From an uncultured Candidatus Saccharibacteria bacterium (GTDB taxonomy: Bacteria > Patescibacteriota > Saccharimonadia > Saccharimonadales > Saccharimonadaceae): DNA of 64,000 nt. The notes below the pieces were generated by a model. It worked only from the letters and a program-made list of their open reading frames with translations. It did no database searches and was not told where the DNA came from. Within the stretch, counting starts at the first letter, position 1. Every line of letters starts with the position of its first letter. Position numbers and translations under genes: made by a program. Below are positions 19,600 through 28,323 of the stretch, one piece after another. The stretch covers positions 62,001-126,000 of the forward strand of contig CAMVNH010000002.1 in the NCBI GenBank assembly GCA_947168825.1, written 5' to 3'.

Positions 19600-20358
19600 T
19601 TAATGTAATGAAATATAAACTTCTTGTTTTGTAGGTTTTGGCTTTTTATTGCGGATTGGTTGAGTCTTCGGCTCTGGGGTAGGTTGAGGTTTTGGAGTTG
19701 GTGCTGGTTGGGGCTGAATTGCTGGTTGAGGTTGAATCGCTGGTTGAGGTACTGGTTGAGACTTGGCGAGCTCTTCGGTGTGATTAATGGCGGCGCGCAT
19801 TTGGTTTACGAGCTCGGCACGGCGGGCATCCTGTTCACGGTTAATCATAGTGTTGATATTAGCGGAAGAATTGGAATCAAAGATATCGGTGACATTTGTG
19901 CTGTCAGCGAGAAAATCATCTCGCATAGGAGTGTTGTCGTAGATAGAGCGGCCTTCGGAATCAACTACATTAGCAAGGAAAGAAAGGCGGTGACTGGCCT
20001 CTTCGCCGGTGATATCACGTGAACGAGGCTGCTCGACCTTTTTTGGTGCGGTGATAGTAATGGTGCTTTCGCGTTGTCCTGGAGTCCAGACGCGTTCTTT
20101 TGGTTTCAAGTGGAAAGAAACGATTGCGGCAAGGTAAGTTTCCATAGGCTGATCTTTTTTAAGAGGCAGAGCAAGGATAGCAAAAAAGATGGCTACTGGA
20201 GCGGGGATAATAGCAAGAAGCGGGAAAATTCGGAAGAGAGCAAAAGCTAAAGCGATGCACCCACCCGTTACCATGAGGTAAATGAACTGTCGAAAGGTAA
20301 ATGGGCCTAGTAATTTATCATCCGCTTCTACATCCTGAGGGACTTTGTACTGTGCCAT
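19600..20358 (-). CDS. PrgI-family (VirB3-like) T4SS inner-membrane protein
   Basis: 252 residues. The beginning MAQYKVPQDVEADDKLLGPF, followed by two close membrane segments (residues ~25-65) and then LPLKKDQPMETYLAAIVSFHLKPKERVW, is the PrgI family pattern. PrgI/VirB3 proteins anchor VirB4 to the membrane. The C-terminal third is a long polar tail with many Pro/Gln repeats (AIQPQPAIQPQPAP), much longer than typical PrgI (~110-130 residues). The next gene starts with a matching Pro/Gln tract. A TAAAAT lies 9 nt before the ATG. Confidence 0.87.
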   Translation of the reverse strand: MAQYKVPQDVEADDKLLGPFTFRQFIYLMVTGGCIALAFALFRIFPLLAIIPAPVAIFFAILALPLKKDQPMETYLAAIVSFHLKPKERVWTPGQRESTITITAPKKVEQPRSRDITGEEASHRLSFLANVVDSEGRSIYDNTPMRDDFLADSTNVTDIFDSNSSANINTMINREQDARRAELVNQMRAAINHTEELAKSQPVPQPAIQPQPAIQPQPAPTPKPQPTPEPKTQPIRNKKPKPTKQEVYISLH

Positions 20359-20403
20359 TCTGCTATTATTTTAACATAAATAAGTCAAGGGTGAAAGAGA
20401 TTT

Positions 20404-23400
20404 TTAGTCGGCAGAAGAGTGACTACGGAAAGATTCGATAGCGTATTCTTCGAGCTCATCGACAGTTAAGGTTGGGTCGTCGGTATAAGCAGAGAATGTT
20501 TCAAAAGCGCGGCTGAAGGTTGGGTCGAATTGGCTTTGCTGATCGAAATAATCTAGGATTGCGTTTGCATATTCTTCTGGATCGTTGCGATACTCATCTT
20601 TTAGCTGTTCGATATAAGTCTCGACTTCGTAAGAGTTATCTCTTAAGATGGTGCTGCTAGAAGCTGGGTTATTAGTGGAATAGGCACTGCGAGGCTGATT
20701 GAAACGCTGGCGTCGAGGATGGAGACGTTCTTTGAGGTCGCGGGAGATATTGTAGAAGCCTTGCTGTTCGGCAAATGGATCTTCGAGGCCGTATTTCTTC
20801 TTGAGGACTGGATCGTTGTAATTTTGGAGAGAAGCATAGAATTTTTCCCACTGGTCGTCGGTGCCAGGTTTCTGGTTGTCGGCAGTGCCCTGGGTGTAGC
20901 GGCTCATCATGGAAGCTAGTCTTGGGGCTAGAGGAATGAGCCACTTCTTGCGAACGGTGGCAAAGAGCTCTTCGCGGGTAGCTTGATCATGTGGCACATC
21001 GATGTAATTACCATTTTCATCTTTGGCAAAGCTACCATCTTCGTTAATCTTGGTACCTTTGAGTGGTTCCCCGTTAACGTTAACATAACTTCTAAGCGAA
21101 TCTTCTGGGAAGAGTTTTTCCCAGTTTTTTGGATCCATGAGAAGGGAGAGCTGAACGAGTTCGGAGCGATCCTGAATGTTAAAGCTACCAGCTTTACCGG
21201 TCTTGATGAGGTTGTCGAGACGGGCAATGTTTTGGTGGACGTAATCTTTGATATATTGGTTCATGACGGCAGTAGCATACATTGGGCCAGCGAAGGCGGC
21301 TTTTTCTTTGAAGTGGGAAGAGAGGATACCGCGACCGATGGTAGTACTGAGTCTAGCGAGACCGACATCAGGGAGACCAACGTTGGCAAATTCGCCTTCT
21401 TGGTGGCCAGCAAGGATACCGTAGAGGCCGTTGATTGGGTCGTTGATTGGCATATCAAAGTTAGTGAGGATTTCTTTCATGGCAGCACTATTTTTCTTGT
21501 AGACACGAGTGATGAAGTTGCCGCGCTGATCGGTCATGTTGTAGTAAGCATCGCCATTTTCGTCGTGAAGATCGTATGGAACGAGTTTTTCAGGATCGTT
21601 TTTGAGGAGATAGCCAGGGGTGGATTCCAGGGTCTTGCCGGTTTTGTCGATAGCGAGGCCGTCGTCGTTGACATAGTAGCCGACCAGCATAGAACGGGCG
21701 TCACCCTTAGTATACTTGAACTTACTTTGCAAAATAGCAGTTTCTTTGCGGTGACGAGCTTCGTTTCTGGCGGCTTTCTCAATAATCTGGGCCATGACAG
21801 ATTCGGAACCAGCTTCGCCCAAGCCGCCACCAGCAGCAGTGATGAAGTGGCGATATTCTGGAGTATCGTGAGGGTTGACAGTGAGGTTGCCATTCTTATC
21901 ACGGTATTTCTTACCGGTGGCGACTTCAAGATATTGATTGACGAGCCAGTCGACATCGGATTCATTATCATTAACTGCTGTGATTTCGGTGCGAGCGGTA
22001 TTCATGTAAGCTTGCATGGTGCGGGAAGCGATTTGATGGTCAAGCGGAGATTTATTGTGGTAGGAGCCGTAGTTGTCGAGAACGTGGGCGGTATCTTTGG
22101 TAGCGTTATCAGTTTCCATGGAGGAAGCGCCAGCTCTGGCGGCGTTTCTAGTGTAGCGGTTTGTGCGAAAACCTTCGGCATCGGCAAAAATTGGGCGACC
22201 GTTTTTATCGCGGATAATGTTGCCCTGTTCATCAGTTTTGGCACCACCAGTGGCGTGATAGTTGAGATTACCACGGATAACACCTTGAGCATACCTCTCA
22301 GCATTATTGGCACGGATTTTAGTAGTGTGTTCAATATCGAGTTCGCGAAGGCGCTGACGTTTATCTAGGTACCGGCGAAGGCTGGCGGACGGAGTGGTTG
22401 CGTTAGCAAAGTAATTTTGCCTATGTTGTTCGGCATGACTGCCAGCCCAAGTTTTCGCAGTGGAAGCGCCGCGATTGGTAAGATCGCTGAGTTTACTAGA
22501 GATAGTACCAAGTGCGGTGTTGCTCATCTTGAGCAGAGAGATAGAAAGTAGGAGTGGCACAACCTGAACGGCCATACCGATGATGATGCCGAAGGCGCCC
22601 TTTGAGGAAGCAATGATTGCCCAGCCGGCTAGACCGGCGGCACCGAAGAGGACGCTGAACATTGGGAAGAAGATAAGCATGGAGAAGAGAGTGTCTTTCC
22701 ATTTTTCGAAGTACTTTTCGGTGTTTGGTAGAAGATAGGCGACAAAAGCTAGTGGGCTTATCATGATGAGCATAGCGACGAGAGCTTGACGGAGAGCGAT
22801 AGTAACGAGGCCGACAAAGACAGAGAGGAGGGCGCCAATAACTGCACCGATGAGGACCCAGAGGAAGTGGCCGATACCACCGGTGAGGCCGATGCCGAGA
22901 GCGGCGAGACCGGTGCCGCCGGTGAGAGCGGCAACCATGTTAGTCCAGGAGACACTGGCCGAGGATAAGTTACCGTTTAAGATGGCAGTATTTTCAACGT
23001 TTTCAAAGAACCCGCGCAGGGTGACACCGAGGATGTTGGAAACATCTACTGCGAGAGAACAGATGATGAAAGAAAGGTTGACGAGGATAGCGGCGATAAT
23101 GAGGCGAGGAAGGGTCTTTTTAATGCCGTAGTTGTTGATGCCGATACCGGTGAGTTGGGACCAAATAATGACGAGGATCATGATAACGAAGACAATGTTT
23201 GTAATATCACGAGCGTATTGCCAAACGATGTAAATTGGAGAGCCACTATCACTAGTGATAGGATCAATAGTGAGAAGATCCTTGATGATGTCGTAGATGG
23301 CGTCGATGGCTTGAGCAAAAACCCCGGTCGAAGGACAGATGAGCCAGCCGATACCAGAAACTTGGTCATAACAGGTTTGGTCGGCGGCTTCGGCGGTAGT

Positions 23401-23601
23401 TTGTTCGGAGCTTGTTTCGCTTGTGTTTTCTTCGTTTTCTGTTGTAATTTCAGTGGTTTCTGGACTGATCTCTTCTACTACAGGGGTGGTTTCTGGCTCA
23501 GCATAGGCGGAATTAACAGGGGTGAAGATGCTTGAGAGTGCTAAAAACAGCCCGATAAAGGGTAAAACTAGCCGTCTTTTTAGGGTAGATTTCAGTTTCA
23601 T
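20404..23601 (-). CDS. VirB6/TrbL-like polytopic T4SS protein
   Basis: 1065 residues from the ATG at 23601; a GTG at 23610 is also possible. A signal-like N-terminus (to ~SAYA, residue 34) precedes a Glu/Thr-rich segment. About seven hydrophobic segments follow between residues ~125 and ~370, many Gly-rich (LTGGTGLAALGIGLTGGIGHFLW). The last ~690 residues are hydrophilic and highly charged. This matches VirB6-type channel proteins with a long soluble extension. The gene starts the minus-strand T4SS operon; its TATAAT (minus, 23625-23630, preceded by TGTGA) is back to back with the pilin promoter. Confidence 0.82.
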   Translation of the reverse strand: MKLKSTLKRRLVLPFIGLFLALSSIFTPVNSAYAEPETTPVVEEISPETTEITTENEENTSETSSEQTTAEAADQTCYDQVSGIGWLICPSTGVFAQAIDAIYDIIKDLLTIDPITSDSGSPIYIVWQYARDITNIVFVIMILVIIWSQLTGIGINNYGIKKTLPRLIIAAILVNLSFIICSLAVDVSNILGVTLRGFFENVENTAILNGNLSSASVSWTNMVAALTGGTGLAALGIGLTGGIGHFLWVLIGAVIGALLSVFVGLVTIALRQALVAMLIMISPLAFVAYLLPNTEKYFEKWKDTLFSMLIFFPMFSVLFGAAGLAGWAIIASSKGAFGIIIGMAVQVVPLLLSISLLKMSNTALGTISSKLSDLTNRGASTAKTWAGSHAEQHRQNYFANATTPSASLRRYLDKRQRLRELDIEHTTKIRANNAERYAQGVIRGNLNYHATGGAKTDEQGNIIRDKNGRPIFADAEGFRTNRYTRNAARAGASSMETDNATKDTAHVLDNYGSYHNKSPLDHQIASRTMQAYMNTARTEITAVNDNESDVDWLVNQYLEVATGKKYRDKNGNLTVNPHDTPEYRHFITAAGGGLGEAGSESVMAQIIEKAARNEARHRKETAILQSKFKYTKGDARSMLVGYYVNDDGLAIDKTGKTLESTPGYLLKNDPEKLVPYDLHDENGDAYYNMTDQRGNFITRVYKKNSAAMKEILTNFDMPINDPINGLYGILAGHQEGEFANVGLPDVGLARLSTTIGRGILSSHFKEKAAFAGPMYATAVMNQYIKDYVHQNIARLDNLIKTGKAGSFNIQDRSELVQLSLLMDPKNWEKLFPEDSLRSYVNVNGEPLKGTKINEDGSFAKDENGNYIDVPHDQATREELFATVRKKWLIPLAPRLASMMSRYTQGTADNQKPGTDDQWEKFYASLQNYNDPVLKKKYGLEDPFAEQQGFYNISRDLKERLHPRRQRFNQPRSAYSTNNPASSSTILRDNSYEVETYIEQLKDEYRNDPEEYANAILDYFDQQSQFDPTFSRAFETFSAYTDDPTLTVDELEEYAIESFRSHSSAD

Positions 23602-23707
23602 AGTAAACACTCTATATCTGTTCTATTATATCACACTTAAGCTTAAAAGTCAATAGCCTTTCGCTTTTTCGTACAAAAGGCATAGAAATGTGGTAAAATG
23701 GGGGTAT
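23602..23707. promoter_or_regulatory. Divergent promoter region, VirB6-like gene / pilin cluster
   Basis: On the minus strand TATAAT at 23630-23625 is preceded by TGTGA (extended -10) and lies ~24 bases before the ATG at 23601. On the plus strand TAAAAT at 23694-23699, preceded by TGTGG, lies 8 nt before the ATG at 23708. The shared 60-base spacer could coordinate channel and pilin expression. Confidence 0.65.
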
Positions 23708-24184
23708 ATGAGAAAGTTTTTGGTATGTTTAGCGGTAGTACTTGCGAGTGCAATAACGCCAATTAATGTACAGGCGGCAAATGTGTCTGGTACTGATTCT
23801 GGTACTTCTACTTCTACTTCTACTTCTAGTAGCTATGATGATTGTGCAAAGAATTTTCTGGGTTTTCGACCGTGGTATAAAGGCTTAACAGATACTATTA
23901 ATGGGAAGTGTGAGGTACGGACACCTAGTGATGAATCAGAGATAACAACTTTTGTAGTAGCGGTGATTTTGAATGTACTTGCAGATCTGCTGGTAGCGGT
24001 TGGATATTTGACGCTCGGATTTATTATCTATGGTGGGTATCTATACATTACAGCGAGCGGAGACCCAGGGAAAGTAGCCAAAGGCAAAAAGACGATAACC
24101 TCGGCAATAATTGGGGCGGCGATAGCGATACTTGGGAATGTGATCATTAATCTAATCGTAAGTGTATTAACGACGTCGGCATAA
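23708..24184 (+). CDS. T4SS pilin-like (VirB2-type) protein 1
   Basis: 158 residues from the ATG at 23708, chosen because TAAAAT ends 8 nt upstream and because MRKFLVCLAVVLASAITPINVQA is a good signal peptide. A Ser/Thr-rich stretch and a polar loop follow, then two hydrophobic helices separated by the short basic loop GDPGKVAKGKKTI. That two-helix hairpin with a GGYLYITASGD turn is the T4SS pilin pattern. First of five co-directional paralogues. Confidence 0.85.
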   Translation: MRKFLVCLAVVLASAITPINVQAANVSGTDSGTSTSTSTSSSYDDCAKNFLGFRPWYKGLTDTINGKCEVRTPSDESEITTFVVAVILNVLADLLVAVGYLTLGFIIYGGYLYITASGDPGKVAKGKKTITSAIIGAAIAILGNVIINLIVSVLTTSA

Positions 24185-24192
24185 GGAGGAGA

Positions 24193-24510
24193 ATGAAAGA
24201 AGTTTTGAGATATCTGGCGGCTGAGGGGCAGGCTGAGCTCGAAGAGAAGATTGAGAATTTGCCGAATTCTGATTTTGGGGCTGGGAATGTGCAGAATATT
24301 TTCAATACAGCTTATGCACTAGCGGGTCTAGTTGCGGTAGCGTTTATTATTTATGGCGGGGTACAGTACGTACTTTCTCAGGGAGATGCAAATAAAGCGG
24401 CGAAAGCAAGAGGTACGATTTTGACAGCAGTGATTGGGCTAGTGATTGTGATTTTGGCGGCGGCAGTGACGACGTTTGTAATTAATGCAATAGCGGGAGC
24501 GGATGCGTAA
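24193..24510 (+). CDS. T4SS pilin-like protein 2
   Basis: 105 residues. Two hydrophobic helices flank the turn GGVQYVLSQGDANKAAKARGTI. There is no clear cleavable signal peptide, unlike paralogues 1, 3 and 5. AGGAGG is 4 bases before the ATG and the gene is 8 bases after pilin 1. Its stop overlaps the next start (TAATG). Family known for VirB2/TrbC-like subunits that form the pilus or line the channel. Confidence 0.82.
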   Translation: MKEVLRYLAAEGQAELEEKIENLPNSDFGAGNVQNIFNTAYALAGLVAVAFIIYGGVQYVLSQGDANKAAKARGTILTAVIGLVIVILAAAVTTFVINAIAGADA

Positions 24511-24905
24511 TGAAAAAATGGAAATTAGTTTTATGTGCGATAGCTTCGGTAATAACCGTGGGAGTGACGGCAGTGGTAGCGACTGATGTGCAGGCGGCGA
24601 ACTCTTGGACGGAGGAGATTTGTGAAAGTGATGAGTATGATGATGAGCAGAAGGCGGCGGCTGGATGTGCCGAGGATAGAACGTTTGGGGGGGCGGCGAA
24701 TGGAATCATAAATACAGTTTTGGCGGTGCTGGGCGTAGTGGCAGTTGGCGCAATTATCCTGGGCGGGGTACAGTATACAACTTCGGCTGGTGATCCGGCG
24801 AAGGTGAAGACAGCGAAGAATACTATCATGTATGCAATTATGGGGTTAGCGATTGCGCTTCTTGCGTTTGCGATTGTGAATTTTGTACTGACGTCGATAG
24901 ATTAA
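24510..24905 (+). CDS. T4SS pilin-like protein 3
   Basis: 131 residues. Signal peptide ~1-27 (ending VQAA), then an acidic linker with two Cys residues (CESDEYDDEQKAAAGC) and the helix-turn-helix GGVQYTTSAGDPAKVKTAKNTI followed by a strongly hydrophobic helix (IGLxIALLAFAIVNFVL type). The Cys pair could form a disulfide outside the membrane. Translation is coupled to pilin 2. Confidence 0.83.
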   Translation: MKKWKLVLCAIASVITVGVTAVVATDVQAANSWTEEICESDEYDDEQKAAAGCAEDRTFGGAANGIINTVLAVLGVVAVGAIILGGVQYTTSAGDPAKVKTAKNTIMYAIMGLAIALLAFAIVNFVLTSID

Positions 24906-24979
24906 TTTTGGCGTAATTCCCTATTGCGGAGTTTAAGTGTTGTGGTATAATTTAGGTAAAGGTAATAAAAGGAAATAAA

Positions 24980-25285
24980 ATGTTAGATATTTTAAAATCG
25001 GTGGCCATTGACACGCAATACATTGAGTCAGCTGGGGCTAATGGAAATGATACCGGTGATTTAATGACGACGGTCAATACGATTATTAATGTAGCACTTG
25101 GTGTGATTGGTCTCGTAGCAGTAGTGATGATTATTATGGGTGGTTTGAACTATACAACTTCGGCCGGTGATGCAGCAAAAGTGAAGAAAGCAAAAGATAC
25201 AATTATGTACGGTGTAATCGGTCTTGTTGTAGCGCTCCTAGCGTTTGCAATTGTAAACTTCGTACTGACGAACGTCTTTAATTAA
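24980..25285 (+). CDS. T4SS pilin-like protein 4
   Basis: 101 residues, no obvious signal peptide. The core MGGLNYTTSAGDAAKVKKAK between two hydrophobic helices matches pilin 5 almost exactly, also at the DNA level (about 25100-25260 against 25590-25750). It has its own promoter: TATAAT at 24946-24951 preceded by TGTGG, and AAAGG upstream of the ATG. It is followed by a strong terminator, so it is a single-gene transcript. Confidence 0.85.
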   Translation: MLDILKSVAIDTQYIESAGANGNDTGDLMTTVNTIINVALGVIGLVAVVMIIMGGLNYTTSAGDAAKVKKAKDTIMYGVIGLVVALLAFAIVNFVLTNVFN

Positions 25286-25298
25286 GATGAGAAAAATG

Positions 25299-25320
25299 CC
25301 GCCCTTCGGGGCGGTTTTTT
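25299..25320 (+). terminator. Rho-independent terminator after pilin 4
   Basis: Stem CCGCCC/GGGCGG with a TTCG-like loop is followed directly by TTTTTT, 13 bases after the pilin 4 stop codon. Confidence 0.9.
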
Positions 25321-25379
25321 ATTGGGAATATAAGGGTTATGGTATAATAAATAAAAGATAATCATAGAAAGGAATAAAA

Positions 25380-25907
25380 GTGAAAAAGTTGAGAATTCTG
25401 GTGGCAGGGTTGGCAGTGATGGCAGCTGGTTTATTTGCAGCACCGGCGGTAATGGCAGACACTTGTCCGGTTGGCTCTTTGAGGGAGGGCGAAACAGTAA
25501 ATAGTTTGGCTGAGTGTAATATGAACGAGGTTACTGGAGATAACAAATTGATGAATAGAGTGAATATCATTATCAATGTGGCGCTTGGGGTACTTGGTCT
25601 TGTAGCAGTAGTGATGATTATTATGGGTGGTTTGAACTATACAACCTCTGCTGGTGATGCTGCGAAGGTGAAAAAAGCAAAAGATACAATTACGTATGGC
25701 GTGATTGGTCTTGTTGTAGCGCTCCTAGCGTTTGCAATTGTGAACTTCGTGCTTACTAGTGCATTTGGGAATGGAACTAGCAGCTCTAGCAGTAGTCAGG
25801 ACTCTAACTCTAGCAGTAGTCAGAATTCTAACGCCAGTAGTGGGTCTAGTAGGCAGAACCGTAGCTCTAGTAGTTCCTCCAATGGTTCTTCCAGTAGTGA
25901 AGATTAG
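25380..25907 (+). CDS. T4SS pilin-like protein 5 with Ser-rich tail
   Basis: 175 residues from a GTG start, with AAAGG upstream and TATAAT at 25343-25348 preceded by TATGG. Signal peptide ~1-23 (ending VMA), then a short Cys-containing linker and the helix-turn-helix core shared with pilin 4. The last ~45 residues are almost only Ser, Asn and Gln in imperfect repeats (SSSSQDSN, SSSSQNSN), unlike the other paralogues. The tail might be exposed on the pilus surface. Confidence 0.84.
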   Translation: MKKLRILVAGLAVMAAGLFAAPAVMADTCPVGSLREGETVNSLAECNMNEVTGDNKLMNRVNIIINVALGVLGLVAVVMIIMGGLNYTTSAGDAAKVKKAKDTITYGVIGLVVALLAFAIVNFVLTSAFGNGTSSSSSSQDSNSSSSQNSNASSGSSRQNRSSSSSSNGSSSSED

Positions 25908-25928
25908 TTACTGTAGAGTTTGACAAAA

Positions 25929-25954
25929 AATCGCCCCGGTCGGGGCGATTTTGA
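25929..25954. terminator. Bidirectional terminator between pilin 5 and hsp20
   Basis: Inverted repeat AATCGCCCCG/CGGGGCGATT with a very short loop, with A-run before and TTTTGATTT after, between two convergent genes. Confidence 0.85.
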
Positions 25955-25972
25955 TTTCTAGGTGTATGATTT

Positions 25973-26461
25973 TTATTGGACCTGAATACGGGTCGGGGCT
26001 TCAACTTTTTCCTTCTCGAAGGTGATAGTGAGGACACCGTCCTTTAATTCGGCCTTAACGCTGTTTTCATCTTCTTTGACAGCGACAGGAAGAGCAATGG
26101 CACGGGAGAATTCGCCCCAGTAGCATTCCTGAATATGCCAGCGAGTAGTATGTTCATCTTCCCCGCCGGAGAGGACTCCGGAGATAGTTAAGATGCTATC
26201 ACTAATACTGACATCAAGGTCCGATTTGCTGATACCAGCGGTGCGGGCTTTAACTACTAATTTGTCAGCGGTTTCATAGACGTCTACTGCGAGCTGTCCA
26301 GGAAATTCGTCTGTGTCTACCCACCCATCATCTTCTGATGGTAAATCTGCGACGGGAACCGGTTCTGGCTCCGCGACAGGAGTTGTAGCAGCACTTTCAT
26401 TTAAGAAAGCGGCGGCTAATTCGTCTTCCATCAGCATGTCTTCGTTGTTCGTACGAGCCAT
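25973..26461 (-). CDS. Small heat-shock protein (Hsp20/alpha-crystallin)
   Basis: 162 residues from the ATG at 26461, chosen because GGAGG lies 9 bases upstream; the longer frame to 26659 would run into comF. After an acidic Pro/Glu-rich N-terminus (~60 residues) the alpha-crystallin domain shows AVDVYETADKLVVKARTAGISKSDLDVSI, a Gly-Val-Leu (SGVLSG) loop and the end motif DGVLTITFEK, equivalent to the A-x-x-x-G-V-L signature. It holds unfolding proteins as an ATP-independent chaperone. It overlaps nothing and starts 76 bases from divergent comF. Confidence 0.92.
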   Translation of the reverse strand: MARTNNEDMLMEDELAAAFLNESAATTPVAEPEPVPVADLPSEDDGWVDTDEFPGQLAVDVYETADKLVVKARTAGISKSDLDVSISDSILTISGVLSGGEDEHTTRWHIQECYWGEFSRAIALPVAVKEDENSVKAELKDGVLTITFEKEKVEAPTRIQVQ

Positions 26462-26537
26462 GGCTTGAAATACCTCCACTAAATTATTCTTATTAAGCTT
26501 TATTATAACTTGGTTTCGTGTTAAAATCAACAATATT

Positions 26538-27167
26538 ATGGGTTTTGATGTAAAAATTACAACAAGAATAAGCATTTTAGACCTATTTGCGCCGTACACC
26601 TGTAGGGGGTGTGGTTGCCTGGGAGAGCTGCTGTGTGAGCGTTGTAAAAAATACATCATTTCTCCGGAGAAACGTGAATTTGTATATGCAGTAGGGCGGC
26701 GTGAAGGGGTTTTAATGCAGTTAACCGAAGACTACAAATACAAATCAATTCGAAGGACGGCAGAGGTTTTGGCCGAACTGATCGATGAAGTCTTGCCAGA
26801 TAATCTAGGGTCCGAAGTGATAATAGTTCCCTTGCCGACGATTGGGCGACATATACGAGAACGAGGATTCGATCATACTTTATACCTAGCAAAAAAGTTA
26901 GCAAAGCGGCGAGGATGGAAGGTATCCGGGAACTTGCGGCGAATTAATAAAACTGTACAGGTCGGGCAAGATGCAAAAACGCGAGCAGCCCAGGCGGAGC
27001 GGGCTTATGAGTTTGTGGGTGAAATTGAAGCTGGGAAGACATACTTACTACTAGATGACGTTTGGACGACAGGCTCGACGATGCGGGTGGCGAAAAAATT
27101 GCTCGAGAAAAACGGCGCCAGTCAAGTTGTTGGCGCCGTGATATGCGTAGGTCTTCTAAATAATTAA
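26538..27167 (+). CDS. comF: ComF-family phosphoribosyltransferase-like protein
   Basis: 209 residues. A four-Cys zinc-finger-like N-terminus (CRGCGCLGELLCERC, residues ~22-36) precedes a phosphoribosyltransferase domain with the ComF pattern VPLPTIGRHIRERGFDH and the PRPP-loop-like LLLDDVWTTGSTM (~171-183). ComF homologues are linked to DNA uptake and natural competence. No other competence genes are visible in the window. The start could also be slightly different; the ATG at 26538 gives the finger at the expected distance. Confidence 0.9.
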   Translation: MGFDVKITTRISILDLFAPYTCRGCGCLGELLCERCKKYIISPEKREFVYAVGRREGVLMQLTEDYKYKSIRRTAEVLAELIDEVLPDNLGSEVIIVPLPTIGRHIRERGFDHTLYLAKKLAKRRGWKVSGNLRRINKTVQVGQDAKTRAAQAERAYEFVGEIEAGKTYLLLDDVWTTGSTMRVAKKLLEKNGASQVVGAVICVGLLNN

Positions 27168-27562
27168 TTATTAGACATCTCGGTAAGATTAGTACCGGCA
27201 ATCGCATTAATCACAAAGTTGACAATCGCGTAGGCGAGGATAGCAATAATAAGACCAATAATCGCATACAGAATAGTGTTTTTTGCATCGGTAACCTTCT
27301 TATTATCGCCGCCACTAAGGACGTAGCGAAGACCACCATAAATCAACATAACCACAGAAACGATGCCGACGGCATAAAGAACAGTATTAGTAAGACGAGT
27401 GAAAACCCCGGAGTCGCCAAGAAGTTCGGTCGGCATACCGTCACCGCGAGCGGCCTCAGCACCTTCCTGAACACTAAGCGCCATAACACGACCGGCGGAG
27501 AGCGTAATCATAGTAGCAACACCTGTTGATATTTGTTTTAAGCCTGTAAAAACTCTATTCAT
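27164..27562 (-). CDS. T4SS pilin-like protein 6
   Basis: 132 residues. Signal-like N-terminus (~1-29), a short polar region, then two hydrophobic helices around GGLRYVLSGGDNKKVTDAKNTI, followed by IGLIIAILAYAIVNFVINAIAG. It is the sixth paralogue of the pilin family and the only one on the minus strand. TATAAT preceded by TGTGC lies 7 nt before the ATG (leaderless). Ends 4 bases inside the convergent comF gene. Confidence 0.85.
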   Translation of the reverse strand: MNRVFTGLKQISTGVATMITLSAGRVMALSVQEGAEAARGDGMPTELLGDSGVFTRLTNTVLYAVGIVSVVMLIYGGLRYVLSGGDNKKVTDAKNTILYAIIGLIIAILAYAIVNFVINAIAGTNLTEMSNN

Positions 27563-27586
27563 ATCATCAATTATAGCACATTACGA

Positions 27587-27610
27587 TAAAAAAAGAAGCC
27601 GTTTGACTTC
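27587..27610 (-). terminator. Terminator downstream of tRNA-Ser(GCU)
   Basis: Read on the minus strand, GAAGTC-AAAC-GGCTTC followed by a run of seven T. It lies 9 bases beyond the tRNA 3' end. Confidence 0.75.
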
Positions 27611-27618
27611 AATTTTGC

Positions 27619-27711
27619 TGGCGGAGGGAGGGAGATTCGAACTCCCGCTCCAGGTTGCCCCAGACTAACGATTTAGCAAACCGTCCCCTTCAGCCACTTG
27701 GGTATCCCTCC
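27619..27711 (-). tRNA. tRNA-Ser (anticodon GCU)
   Basis: 93 nt with CCA encoded. The acceptor arm GGAGGGA pairs with TCCCTCC; the anticodon loop is in GGTTTGCTAAATC, giving GCU at the anticodon. A long variable arm (TCTGGGGCAACCTGGA) marks a class-II tRNA, and the T arm is GGGAG-TTCGAAT-CTCCC. It decodes AGC/AGU. Confidence 0.95.
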
Positions 27712-27809
27712 AGTAATCTTATTTTACCATAGATTTGCTTGATTTTGCGAAAAAAGTTAATTATAATATACATAACTAATTTCGCAAGATGCGGATAGGA
27801 TAATAACAG

Positions 27810-28268
27810 ATGAGCAAAACAATTACTTGGGAAGCTGAAGAATATGTTCAACACGACAGAAATCGGGGATGGTATTTTGGGTTAGTAATAGTCAGTTTGG
27901 TTCTGATAGCAGTCTCTGTACTGCTAAAGTGGTGGAGCTTTGCTGCTTTGGTAGTAGTTAGTGCAATCGCTCTAGTCGTCTATACGACGAGGCCGCCGCG
28001 AATCCTAAAATATAAACTAGACGACAAAGGTTTGACCGAAGGTGGGCGCTTCTATAATTATGCAGACTACAAGTCGTTTGGAATCTTGCAGGACGGAGCG
28101 CATTTTGCAATCGTACTAACGCCGCGCAAGCGATTTTCGGGTCGGGTGACAGTGTTCTTCCCTGAAAAACAGGGTGAAGTGATCGTTGATGCGTTTGGGG
28201 CGAGATTGCCGATGGAACAAGTGAAACTTGATTTTATAGACAAAGCGGTAAAATTCTTGCGCATTTAA
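27810..28268 (+). CDS. Conserved hypothetical membrane protein, PH-like C-terminus
   Basis: 152 residues. After SKTITWEAEEYVQHDRNRGWY come two close hydrophobic helices (~residues 22-62), then a mostly beta-strand cytoplasmic domain with YKLDDKGLTEGGRFYNYADYKSF, reminiscent of bacterial PH-like domains seen in small Patescibacteria proteins. I do not recognise a named function. A TATAAT lies near 27763-27768 on the plus strand, and GGATAGGA precedes the ATG. Confidence 0.75.
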   Translation: MSKTITWEAEEYVQHDRNRGWYFGLVIVSLVLIAVSVLLKWWSFAALVVVSAIALVVYTTRPPRILKYKLDDKGLTEGGRFYNYADYKSFGILQDGAHFAIVLTPRKRFSGRVTVFFPEKQGEVIVDAFGARLPMEQVKLDFIDKAVKFLRI

Positions 28269-28323
28269 AATGCTTGTGCTATAATGGGGTGAAAATAAAT
28301 AAATAAAAGGGTGGTCATATATT

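Noticed and set aside
20983..22368. 461-codon plus-strand frame inside the VirB6-like gene
   Set aside because: Antisense shadow of a real gene with strong codon bias; it lacks any recognisable motif.
25762..25905. Short repeats coding for the Ser/Asn tail, first thought to be a CRISPR-like array
   Set aside because: Units are short, irregular and in frame with the pilin gene; no spacers. No CRISPR array is visible in the window.
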